Source: an uncultured Bacteroidales bacterium (lineage in GTDB: Bacteria > Bacteroidota > Bacteroidia > Bacteroidales > UBA932). From it: a stretch of DNA of 12,764 nucleotides. Positions 1 to 6,797 of this stretch are shown here, one piece after another (the first letter of the stretch is position 1; each line of letters opens with the position of its first letter). The notes beneath the pieces are model-generated. The model was not told the DNA's origin. It searched no databases and saw only the letters and a program-made list of their open reading frames with translations. The stretch is from positions 1 to 12,764 of the forward strand of contig CALBPX010000086.1 in the NCBI GenBank assembly GCA_937899055.1, given 5' to 3'. Position numbers and translations under genes: made by a program.

Positions 1-542
<542 letters not shown>

Positions 543-669
543 ATAATGTTTTATGTTTCTTAGTCTGACCTGCTCGGCTTTATTAAAGGAATTTACGCTC
601 TTTTGTCAAACCTTTTGGTTTGCTGCTTGTCTTCAATGTTTCAATGAACGGTTCCGCTTTCAGCGAAAC
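543..669 (-). other. 16S rRNA leader (pre-rRNA 5' external spacer)
   Basis: This is transcribed spacer between the rRNA promoter and mature 16S. It holds two stem-loops on the transcript: one close to the start (about 649-665: UUUCGCU, GAA loop, AGCGGAA, with one G-U pair) and a perfect 6-bp stem at 607-622 (CAAACC, four-base loop, GGTTTG). At 581-589 the complement reads CCTTTAATA, which resembles the core of the rrn antitermination box A (CTTTAACA), but this is only a weak match. The processing stem that would pair with the sequence downstream of 16S cannot be judged because that side is missing. No ORF is convincing here. Confidence 0.6.
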
Positions 670-675
670 GGGCTG

Positions 676-705
676 CAAAGGTAGATAACTTTTTCTTTCC
701 TCCAA
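676..705 (-). promoter_or_regulatory. rRNA operon promoter (Bacteroidetes sigma-70 type)
   Basis: On the complement, TTG (703-705) is followed by exactly 19 bases and then TACCTTTG (676-683), a perfect match to the Bacteroidetes consensus TTG-N19-TAnnTTTG. Transcription would start near 669 and run left into 16S. Immediately upstream (706-752) are runs of A and T on both strands, the composition expected of an UP element bound by RNA polymerase alpha subunits. The promoter match is seen directly; the UP-element role is inferred. Confidence 0.85.
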
Positions 706-787
706 ATATTTTTTCAACTTTTTTTGAAAAAATTTTTTTGAGGCAAAAAATTACGCCCTTATACCTATTATAAAAAACTGAGAACTT

Positions 788-2356
788 CTACTCTTGGTCC
801 AACGGATTTCCGTTTTTGTTGCCCCAAATGGCGTCCAAAAGCGGCAACTCGCTGTCGGTCCTTGTCTTGATTGTGCAAGCGTACTTTTTGCACCAATCTT
901 TTATTATACTGTGGAACAGACCTTTGCGCTTTGTAAGATAGGCTTCGAACAAAGGGTTCAGAGTAAGAACAAAGGAATTGACATGCTTTTCTTTTGTGTA
1001 ATATGCCAATTGTCTTTCCAAGGCTTCATCTGCAATAAGGCTTGGAGCTATTTCCCCTGAGCCGTGGCACATGGGGCAAGTTTCGTTTACCTTGATTTCA
1101 GTAGCGGGACGAACCCTCTGACGGGTGATCTGCATCAATCCGAACTTTGTGAGCGGCAGGATATTGTGTTTGGCACGGTCGCTGCGCATGAGTTCCTGCA
1201 TGTGCCTGAAGAGTTGGTTACGGTTTTCGGCGTTGTCCATATCGATGAAATCCACTATTACGATTCCGCCGAGGTCTCTGAGCCTCATCTGGCGGGCAAT
1301 TTCGTCTGCGGCATGGACATTTACCTCAAAGATGTTGTCTTCCTGCTCAACTCCCTTCTTGACTCTGGTTCCGCTGTTGACATCCACCACATTCAGGGCT
1401 TCTGTATGTTCTATGACAAGGTATGCTCCCTTCTTGATGGGAACCACCTTGCCGAACGAGCCTTTAATCTGCCTGGTAACGTCAAAAGCGTCAAATATGG
1501 GAAGATCGCCTTTGTAGAGTTTTACGATCTTTTCTTTTTCGGGAGCGATTGTCCGGATATAATCTCTTATTTCATAGAAGGTTGATTCGTCGTTTACCTC
1601 TATGGAAGAGAAGGTGTCGTTCAGAAGATCGCGGAGTATGGTTGTTGCCTTGTTGTTTTCTGTAAACAGAAGGCGGGGTGGTTTGCTTCCTACAAGCTTC
1701 TGGCACCCGCCTTCAAATTTTTCAATCAGCGAGCGGAGCTCTCCGTCCAGAACGGCGGCCTTTTTACCTTCGGCGGCGGTCCGGATGATGGCACCGTAAT
1801 TCTTTGGCAATATACTCTGCACCAGGCGTTCCAAACGCCTTTTTTCCTCCTTGGAGGAAATCTTCTGCGATATGCTTACCTTGTCTGCAAAAGGCAGCAG
1901 GACGATATTCCTGCCGGCTATTGAAATTTCTGCAGTAAGTCTGGCGCCCTTTGTGGATATGGGCTCCTTGACTACCTGAACTATGATCTGCTGTCCGGTG
2001 GACAGGACTTCGTCTATCCGCCCCTCCTTTTCCAGGATGGGGCCGATTTTGACTTTGGAGTAGAAGGCCTGGATATCCTGTGCGGTGTTAATCTGGCGTA
2101 CAAAATAGTCAAAAGCCTTGAAGTTCAATCCCAAATCGAGATAATGAATGAAAGCCTCTTTGTTGTCGCCTATATCTACGAAGGCAGCATTCAAAGCCGG
2201 CATTACCCTTTTGACCTTTCCCAGATATACATCACCCACACCTATGCTCTGAGCCGAAGTGTTCTGCTCCTGGCTGATCTCCATCAGGCGATGGTCTTCC
2301 AAAAGAGCAATAGTCACCTTGGCCGGGCTGACATCGATGATTAAATCCTTCTCCAT
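788..2356 (-). CDS. rng: Ribonuclease G (RNase E/G family)
   Basis: Endoribonuclease of the RNase E/G family, which in E. coli matures the 5' end of 16S rRNA and takes part in mRNA decay. The 522-residue protein matches RNase G length and lacks the long scaffold tail of RNase E. An S1 RNA-binding region begins near residue 38 (GVGDVYLGKVKRV). The catalytic core keeps both metal-binding aspartates, D325 in VDVNSG and D369 in VDFIDMD. The zinc-link CPMC (C427, C430), which in the family joins protomers, is intact. The ATG at 2354-2356 lies 12 bases after a terminator-like hairpin (2369-2401), leaving no room for a separate promoter, so expression presumably depends on read-through from the HU and bS22-like genes. 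Downstream comes the rRNA promoter, with no convincing terminator between. rng and cafA are the same gene. Confidence 0.95.
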   Translation of the reverse strand: MEKDLIIDVSPAKVTIALLEDHRLMEISQEQNTSAQSIGVGDVYLGKVKRVMPALNAAFVDIGDNKEAFIHYLDLGLNFKAFDYFVRQINTAQDIQAFYSKVKIGPILEKEGRIDEVLSTGQQIIVQVVKEPISTKGARLTAEISIAGRNIVLLPFADKVSISQKISSKEEKRRLERLVQSILPKNYGAIIRTAAEGKKAAVLDGELRSLIEKFEGGCQKLVGSKPPRLLFTENNKATTILRDLLNDTFSSIEVNDESTFYEIRDYIRTIAPEKEKIVKLYKGDLPIFDAFDVTRQIKGSFGKVVPIKKGAYLVIEHTEALNVVDVNSGTRVKKGVEQEDNIFEVNVHAADEIARQMRLRDLGGIVIVDFIDMDNAENRNQLFRHMQELMRSDRAKHNILPLTKFGLMQITRQRVRPATEIKVNETCPMCHGSGEIAPSLIADEALERQLAYYTKEKHVNSFVLTLNPLFEAYLTKRKGLFHSIIKDWCKKYACTIKTRTDSELPLLDAIWGNKNGNPLDQE

Positions 2357-2360
2357 ATCA

Positions 2361-2401
2361 AAAAAAATAATCTAAAGCAGAGCCCCGCTCTGCCTTAGAT
2401 T
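2361..2401 (-). terminator. Intrinsic terminator or attenuator hairpin ahead of rng
   Basis: On the minus-strand transcript an outer 7-bp stem (AATCTAA/TTAGATT) and an inner 7-bp G+C-rich stem (GCAGAGC/GCTCTGC) are separated by one mismatch and closed by a 3-base GGG loop. The hairpin is followed by ATTTTTTTT. It sits 20 bases after the stop codon of the bS22-like gene, so it can end the HU/bS22 transcript. Because rng starts 12 bases further on, it also forms the rng 5' leader and may set rng expression by partial termination. The structure is seen directly; the regulatory role is inferred. Confidence 0.85.
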
Positions 2402-2421
2402 AAACCCATTGACAAGTGGCC

Positions 2422-2514
2422 TTATTTGCGCTTCTTATGTCTGTTCTTACGCAGACGTTTCTTGCGCTTATGAGTGGCCATCTTATGTCCTTTTCTTTTC
2501 TTTCCGCTTGGCAT
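2422..2514 (-). CDS. AURKAIP1/COX24-domain small basic protein, bS22-like
   Basis: A 30-residue ORF beginning MPSGKKRKGHKMATHKRKKR and ending RHKKRK. More than half of the residues are Lys or Arg, with several His and no acidic residue. I recognise it as the tiny Bacteroidetes protein usually annotated with an AURKAIP1/COX24 domain. The mitochondrial relative (mS38) and the mycobacterial relative (bS22) are small-subunit ribosomal proteins, so a place on the 30S subunit is likely but inferred. The start codon lies 5 bases after the HU stop, indicating co-transcription, and a terminator-like hairpin follows 20 bases after its stop. An internal ATG at codon 12 could give an even shorter product. 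It is easily missed by gene callers because of its size. Confidence 0.85.
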   Translation of the reverse strand: MPSGKKRKGHKMATHKRKKRLRKNRHKKRK

Positions 2515-2519
2515 AATTA

Positions 2520-2804
2520 TTATTTTCTACCTCCCTTTACACCGCTCATGAAAACCTTTGCAGGCTTAAACGAAGGAATGTTGTGAGCAGGAATAACCAT
2601 TGTAGTGTTCTTAGAAATGTTTCTAGCTGTCTTCTTAGCTCTCTTCTTGATAACGAATGAACCGAATCCACGGAGATAAACGTTCTTTCCCTTTGCAAGG
2701 AAACCCTTAACGGCGGTCATAAAGCCCTCGATAACGCGGGCAACGGTAACTTTCTCTAAACCAGTCTGTTTAGCGACCTCGTTGATGATGTCAGATTTAG
2801 TCAT
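2520..2804 (-). CDS. hup: HU/IHF-family nucleoid DNA-binding protein
   Basis: A 94-residue histone-like protein that bends and packages DNA as a dimer. I chose the start at 2804 because MTKSDIINEVAKQTGLEK is the canonical HU N-terminus; the reading frame stays open to 2918 but that extension overlaps the promoter. The helical dimerisation region covers about residues 1-40, the GFGSF signature is at 46-50, and the DNA-binding arm follows (ARNISKNTTMVIPAHNIPSFKP, written here as ARNISKNT then MVIPAHNIPSFKP). The intercalating proline of E. coli HU (RNPQTG) is replaced by Ile63 in RNISKN, as is common for Bacteroidetes members. It is the first gene of a unit with the bS22-like peptide (5-base gap). 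The gene symbol is generic; HU versus IHF subunit cannot be settled from sequence alone. Confidence 0.95.
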   Translation of the reverse strand: MTKSDIINEVAKQTGLEKVTVARVIEGFMTAVKGFLAKGKNVYLRGFGSFVIKKRAKKTARNISKNTTMVIPAHNIPSFKPAKVFMSGVKGGRK

Positions 2805-2843
2805 AACAATAAAAATTGATAATTGGTGAATATTTTGTGGGGG

Positions 2844-2873
2844 CAAAGTTATATTTTTTTTTCTTCCAACCAA
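2844..2873 (-). promoter_or_regulatory. Promoter of the HU/bS22-like(/rng) unit
   Basis: On the complement, TTG (2871-2873), 19 bases, then TAACTTTG (2844-2851) match the Bacteroidetes sigma-70 consensus perfectly, with an A-rich spacer. Transcription would start around 2837, giving a leader of about 33 nt before the HU start at 2804. This also supports 2804 over the longer open frame, since a start at 2918 would lie upstream of the promoter. Confidence 0.85.
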
Positions 2874-2941
2874 ATGATTTTCAAAAAAAAATGCACATTT
2901 GAGGCCTTTTAATCGCACTTTTTGAGGATGTTGGGGCGGCC

Positions 2942-2999
2942 GTCAGATTTCTGCCACAACTGACAGTTTGATTTTTGGCACAATCATTGACTAATTTTG
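2942..2999 (+). promoter_or_regulatory. Candidate lon promoter and operator region
   Basis: This is the informative part of the 297-bp gap between HU and lon; the remainder (about 2874-2941 and 3000-3058) shows nothing I can name. TTG at 2968-2970, 21 bases, then TAATTTTG at 2992-2999 forms a sigma-70-type Bacteroidetes promoter with a spacer 2 bases longer than usual. The palindrome AACTG-A-CAGTT (2958-2968) touches its -33 element. TGCCA (2952-2956) and TGGCA (2976-2980), and GTCAG (2942-2946) and CTGAC (2960-2964), are further inverted pairs. TTGGCAC-N5-TTGA (2975-2990) also resembles a sigma-54 promoter, but the -12 GC is GA. Which promoter is used is unresolved. Confidence 0.45.
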
Positions 3000-3058
3000 C
3001 TCGGCGATGCGATGCAGCAGCCTTTTACGCAAGGTAGGGAGCCTGACACCGCAGCCGG

Positions 3059-3073
3059 ACTGACAATTTGACA
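3059..3073 (+). repeat. TGACA direct repeats in the lon leader
   Basis: ACTGACAATTTGACA holds two TGACA pentamers (3061-3065 and 3069-3073) spaced 3 bases apart. A similar ACTGACAGTTTGA occurs exactly 100 bases upstream at 2959-2971, inside the candidate promoter region. The repeated wording suggests a common binding factor, but the copies are short and could be coincidental. Confidence 0.4.
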
Positions 3074-3090
3074 TAAGCAGAACATAAGAG

Positions 3091-3097
3091 AAAGGAG
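3091..3097 (+). promoter_or_regulatory. Shine-Dalgarno sequence of lon
   Basis: AAAGGAG lies 4 bases before the ATG at 3102. Such a full Shine-Dalgarno match is not typical of Bacteroidetes genes, which usually rely on A-rich unstructured leaders; the other genes in this window lack one as strong. It fixes the lon start. Confidence 0.65.
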
Positions 3098-3101
3098 ATT
3101 T

Positions 3102-5513
3102 ATGAAATTTTTTGACGAAAAACTGCTCAACCAGATAGAGGGAAGCGATATCAACATCCTTCCTGTAATGAGTATAGAAGCCAACGCAAAGACCGATAAG
3201 ATAGAGGTGCCTGAAACCCTGCCGATTCTGGCAATGAGAGACTCGGTTCTTTTTCCGGGAACTATATTGCCGGTAACCATAGGCAGAGACAAATCAGTCA
3301 AACTGGTACGCTCTATTTACAAGACTACCAGGACAATAGGAACGGCAACCCAGATAGATGTCCACAAAGACGACCCTCACCTCTCCGATATTTACGAGAT
3401 TGGATGCAGTGCAAAGATCCTGAAACTGATAGAGATGCCCGACGGAGCCCTTACCGCCGTGCTTCAGGGTGTCCGCAGGTTCCGTCTGGAGCAGATTATT
3501 GCTGAGGATCCTTATCTCATAGGCAAAATTGAGAATCTGACAGACATCTATCCTGCCAAAAACGACAGGGACATAAAGGCTCTCAGCGATTCCATAAAAG
3601 AATCGGCCCTGAGGATAGTAAAGTATTCGTCCTCTTTTGCCGCCGAGAGCGAATTTGCCATCAAGAATATAGATTCCTTTGAGTTTCTGACCAACTTCAT
3701 ATCCACCACTCTGGACAACGAAGCCGTTGCAGACAAGATAAAACTCCTGATGGAGAGCGATATAAAGCAGCGTGCCTACAAACTGCTTGGCGTTCTTAAC
3801 AAGCAGATAGAAATCCTGAAGATAAAAGACGACATCCAGCAGAAGGTAAAGAGCGAAATGGATCATCAGCAGAGGGAGTACTACCTGAATAACCAGTTGA
3901 AAACCATACAGGAAGAACTTGGTATGAGCGGAAACTCCAAGGATGTGTCAGAGCTTCTGAAAAAAGCCGCCGACAAGAAATGGCCGGAATATGCCAAAAA
4001 GGAGTTCGACCGCTGCATTGCAAGGCTGGAAAAACTGAACCCCAACACGCCAGACTACAATGTGGAGCTCAACTATCTGGAGCTGATGGTAAGCCTGCCG
4101 TGGGACCAAACCACAGAAGACAATCTGGACCTCAGACACGCAAGGCAGGTCCTGGACGAAGACCATTACGGCCTGGAAAAAATCAAGGACAGGATTGTGG
4201 AATTTCTGGCCGTACTCAAGCTTAGGGGAAACATGAAATCTCCCATAATCTGCCTGTACGGCCCTCCCGGAACCGGAAAGACATCATTGGGCAAATCTGT
4301 AGCCAGAGCCCTTGGACGCAAATATCAGAGGATATCGTTGGGCGGGCTGCACGACGAAAGCGAAATCAGGGGCCACCGCAAGACATACATAGGCGCAATG
4401 CCCGGGCGTATCATGCAGGCAATCAACCGCGCCGGAAGTTCCAATCCGGTAATAGTGCTGGACGAAATAGACAAAGTTTCCAACGACTACCACGGCGACC
4501 CGTCTTCGGCCCTGCTGGAAGTGCTTGACCCTGAGCAGAACACCGCATTCCACGACAATTTCCTGGACATAGACTACGACCTTTCCAGAGTGCTGTTCAT
4601 AACTACGGCCAACAATGTTTCAACCATTCAGCCGGCACTCAAAGACAGAATGGAAATGATTCCGCTGTCCGGCTACCTGGCCGAGGAAAAATTCCACATA
4701 GCCAAAGACTATCTTGTACCCAAGCAGATGGAGGAGCATGGCCTTAAGGCCGGTCAGCTGAATTTTGGCAAGGGCGCAATAGACGAAATCATAGACGAAT
4801 ACACTCACGAAAGCGGAGTAAGGCAGCTGGACAAGCAGATAGCCAAAATTGCAAGGCACAATGCCATGAAGGTGGCTATGGACGAAAAGCTCCCCAGAGA
4901 AATCAAAGTTAAGGACGTCAAGAGCATTCTTGGCCTGCCCGTAAACCAGCACGACCTTCAGAAAGACAACGAGGCTCCCGGAGTAGTTACCGGACTGGCC
5001 TGGACGGAGATGGGTGGAGAAATTCTTTTTGTAGAATGTATCCGCAGCGAAGGCAAGGGAATGCTCTCTACCACAGGCAATCTCGGCGATGTCATGAAGG
5101 AATCGGCAACCATTGCCCACCAGTGGCTCAAGGCCAACGCCAAACTCCTTGGAATGACCACTGCTCAGGTCAAAAAATACGACCTGCATATCCATGTGCC
5201 GGAAGGAGCTATACCAAAGGACGGCCCGTCGGCCGGAATCACCATGGTAAGCGCAATGGCCTCAGCCCTTACCAGCAAGAAGGTCAAAAGCAAAATTGCC
5301 ATGACCGGCGAAATGACACTCAGGGGCAAGGTGCTTCCGGTTGGAGGCATCAAGGAAAAAATTCTGGCCGCAAAGAGAGCCGGAGTGGAAACCATCATCC
5401 TCAGCGATGACAACCGCAAAGACATATCCGAAATAAAGCCCATCTATATCGAGGGCCTCAAGTTCAAGTATGTCAAGACCATAGATGAAGTTCTGAAATT
5501 CATATTCTCATAG
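3102..5513 (+). CDS. lon: ATP-dependent protease Lon
   Basis: Cytoplasmic hexameric AAA+ serine protease that degrades misfolded and short-lived regulatory proteins. At 803 residues it is full length (E. coli Lon is 784). The N-terminal LON substrate-binding domain spans about 38-235, followed by a coiled-coil linker near 235-330. The AAA+ module has Walker A GPPGTGKT (387-394) and Walker B IVLDEIDK (451-458), and the C-terminal protease domain has the catalytic Ser710 in PKDGPSAG and the partner Lys753 in GGIKEK (43 residues on, as in E. coli S679/K722). All key residues are present. The start is supported by AAAGGAG 4 bases upstream. ung follows after 13 bp, so the two are probably co-transcribed. 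Isoleucine is often encoded by ATA here, as in coaD. Confidence 0.98.
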   Translation: MKFFDEKLLNQIEGSDINILPVMSIEANAKTDKIEVPETLPILAMRDSVLFPGTILPVTIGRDKSVKLVRSIYKTTRTIGTATQIDVHKDDPHLSDIYEIGCSAKILKLIEMPDGALTAVLQGVRRFRLEQIIAEDPYLIGKIENLTDIYPAKNDRDIKALSDSIKESALRIVKYSSSFAAESEFAIKNIDSFEFLTNFISTTLDNEAVADKIKLLMESDIKQRAYKLLGVLNKQIEILKIKDDIQQKVKSEMDHQQREYYLNNQLKTIQEELGMSGNSKDVSELLKKAADKKWPEYAKKEFDRCIARLEKLNPNTPDYNVELNYLELMVSLPWDQTTEDNLDLRHARQVLDEDHYGLEKIKDRIVEFLAVLKLRGNMKSPIICLYGPPGTGKTSLGKSVARALGRKYQRISLGGLHDESEIRGHRKTYIGAMPGRIMQAINRAGSSNPVIVLDEIDKVSNDYHGDPSSALLEVLDPEQNTAFHDNFLDIDYDLSRVLFITTANNVSTIQPALKDRMEMIPLSGYLAEEKFHIAKDYLVPKQMEEHGLKAGQLNFGKGAIDEIIDEYTHESGVRQLDKQIAKIARHNAMKVAMDEKLPREIKVKDVKSILGLPVNQHDLQKDNEAPGVVTGLAWTEMGGEILFVECIRSEGKGMLSTTGNLGDVMKESATIAHQWLKANAKLLGMTTAQVKKYDLHIHVPEGAIPKDGPSAGITMVSAMASALTSKKVKSKIAMTGEMTLRGKVLPVGGIKEKILAAKRAGVETIILSDDNRKDISEIKPIYIEGLKFKYVKTIDEVLKFIFS

Positions 5514-5526
5514 AGCGGACATCTTT

Positions 5527-6198
5527 ATGAACGTCAGGATAGAAGAGCAGTGGAAGCAGGTACTCTCAGACGAGTTTGACAAGGACTATTTCAAGAACCT
5601 TGTAGCTTACCTTCACCGCGAAAAAGACTCGGGAGCGTTGATTTATCCTCCCGGGCCTTTGATTTTCAACGCCTTTTCCCTAACCCCGTTCAACGATGTC
5701 AAAGTTGTTATCCTGGGTCAGGACCCCTACCACAACCCGGGGCAGGCCCACGGTCTGAGCTTTTCCGTTCCTGACGGAGTGGCTCTGCCCCCATCGCTGA
5801 GAAATATCTACAAAGAAATAGAGAGCGACCTTAAGATTTCCATGAAAGGCAGGAACGGAAACCTGACGGGTTGGGCCAGGCAGGGAGTGTTTCTGCTGAA
5901 TGCCATTCTTACGGTGAGAGCCTACAATGCGGCCTCCCACAGCAAGATAGGCTGGACCAATTTTACCGACAGCGTAATCCGGATTCTGTCTGAGCGCAAA
6001 AGCGGGCTCGTGTTCATGCTTTGGGGAAATTTTGCCAGGAGCAAAAAAGCCCTGATTGATTCTTCAAGGCATCTGGTTCTGGAAGCGGCCCATCCGTCTC
6101 CACTGGCTGGAGGAGCTTTCTTCGGTTGCCGCCATTTTTCGCAGTGCAATTCATATCTGCTCAGCAACGGCCTCAGTCCGATAGAATGGAGCCTATGA
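5527..6198 (+). CDS. ung: Uracil-DNA glycosylase, family 1
   Basis: Removes uracil from DNA that arises by cytosine deamination or dUTP incorporation, starting base excision repair. The 223-residue protein has the usual family-1 length. Seen motifs are the water-activating GQDPYH (catalytic Asp66; Tyr68 excludes thymine), the uracil-stacking Phe79 in GLSFSV, Asn125 in LLNAILTVR for uracil recognition, and the minor-groove loop HPSPLAGG with catalytic His189. Nothing is missing or truncated. It starts 13 bp after the lon stop without a promoter-like element in between, so it likely shares the lon transcript. No clear hairpin terminator follows before coaD. Confidence 0.97.
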   Translation: MNVRIEEQWKQVLSDEFDKDYFKNLVAYLHREKDSGALIYPPGPLIFNAFSLTPFNDVKVVILGQDPYHNPGQAHGLSFSVPDGVALPPSLRNIYKEIESDLKISMKGRNGNLTGWARQGVFLLNAILTVRAYNAASHSKIGWTNFTDSVIRILSERKSGLVFMLWGNFARSKKALIDSSRHLVLEAAHPSPLAGGAFFGCRHFSQCNSYLLSNGLSPIEWSL

Positions 6199-6210
6199 TA
6201 GCAAATCACA

Positions 6211-6241
6211 TTACTTTTTCTTAAATTTACGCATTATTTTG
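6211..6241 (+). promoter_or_regulatory. Weak candidate promoter of coaD
   Basis: In the 89-bp gap between ung and coaD, TTATTTTG (6234-6241) differs from TAnnTTTG at one position and is preceded by TTA at 6211-6213 with a 20-base spacer. The start would lie near 6248, about 40 nt before the coaD ATG. The match is imperfect in both boxes and coaD may simply be read from the lon-ung transcript. Confidence 0.3.
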
Positions 6242-6287
6242 CAAACTCCAGCCACTTGCAGAATAACAAACGTAATACAAAAGAGAT

Positions 6288-6797
6288 ATGCGCACTGCAA
6301 TTTTCCCCGGATCGTTTGATCCGTTTACAGCCGGACATCTGGATGTTCTGGATTCGGCCCTGAAACTTTTCGACAAAGTAATAGTTGCCGTAGGATATAA
6401 CAGCAACAAGGCTACCAGCGGTTTCTTTCCGGTTGACATCAGAATGAAAATAATCAGAGACTCCATAAAGCAATATGGCAGCAGGGTTGATGTCTGCTGC
6501 TACAAGGAACTTACCATAGACCTCTGCCACAGGCTGGGCGTAAACTTCATAGTAAGAGGTCTGAGAACCACTACAGACTTTGAATTTGAGGGAGTTATAG
6601 CTCAGGCAAACCGGGTTATGGACCCTGATGTAGTAACGGTTTACGTTCAGGCCAGCCACGAATATTCATTCATATCCTCAACCGTAGTAAGGGATCTTCT
6701 GGTACACAACGGAGACCCTACCCCGTTCATGCCCAAGGGAGTGGATATCTGCAAGTACATAAGGGCAAAGAAAGAACTTGCTAAGCAGGCAAAATGA
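6288..6797 (+). CDS. coaD: Phosphopantetheine adenylyltransferase
   Basis: Catalyses the penultimate step of coenzyme A synthesis, transferring AMP from ATP to 4'-phosphopantetheine to give dephospho-CoA. The 169-residue protein belongs to the nucleotidyltransferase superfamily: FPGSFDPFTAGH at 6-17 holds the T/HxGH signature (Thr14, His17), IVRGLRTTTDFEFE at 88-101 is the substrate-binding segment, and ISSTVVR at 129-135 is the second nucleotide-binding motif. The start gives MRTAIFPGSFDP, the expected family N-terminus with the first strand intact. Its stop overlaps the next start codon as ATGA (6794-6797), which suggests translational coupling with the secreted thioredoxin-like protein. 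No functional link between the two is obvious. Confidence 0.97.
   Translation: MRTAIFPGSFDPFTAGHLDVLDSALKLFDKVIVAVGYNSNKATSGFFPVDIRMKIIRDSIKQYGSRVDVCCYKELTIDLCHRLGVNFIVRGLRTTTDFEFEGVIAQANRVMDPDVVTVYVQASHEYSFISSTVVRDLLVHNGDPTPFMPKGVDICKYIRAKKELAKQAK

Noticed and set aside
721..787. Possible intrinsic terminator after rng
   Set aside because: The region contains only A/T tracts such as AAAAAATTTTTT with no G+C stem; these fit an UP element of the rrn promoter better.
2805..2918. N-terminal extension of the HU frame to give 132 residues
   Set aside because: The canonical HU N-terminus begins at 2804, and the extension would run through and beyond the perfect promoter at 2844-2873.
2975..2990. 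Confident sigma-54 promoter for lon
   Set aside because: The invariant -12 GC is GA, and a sigma-70-type box overlaps; kept only as a finding to test.
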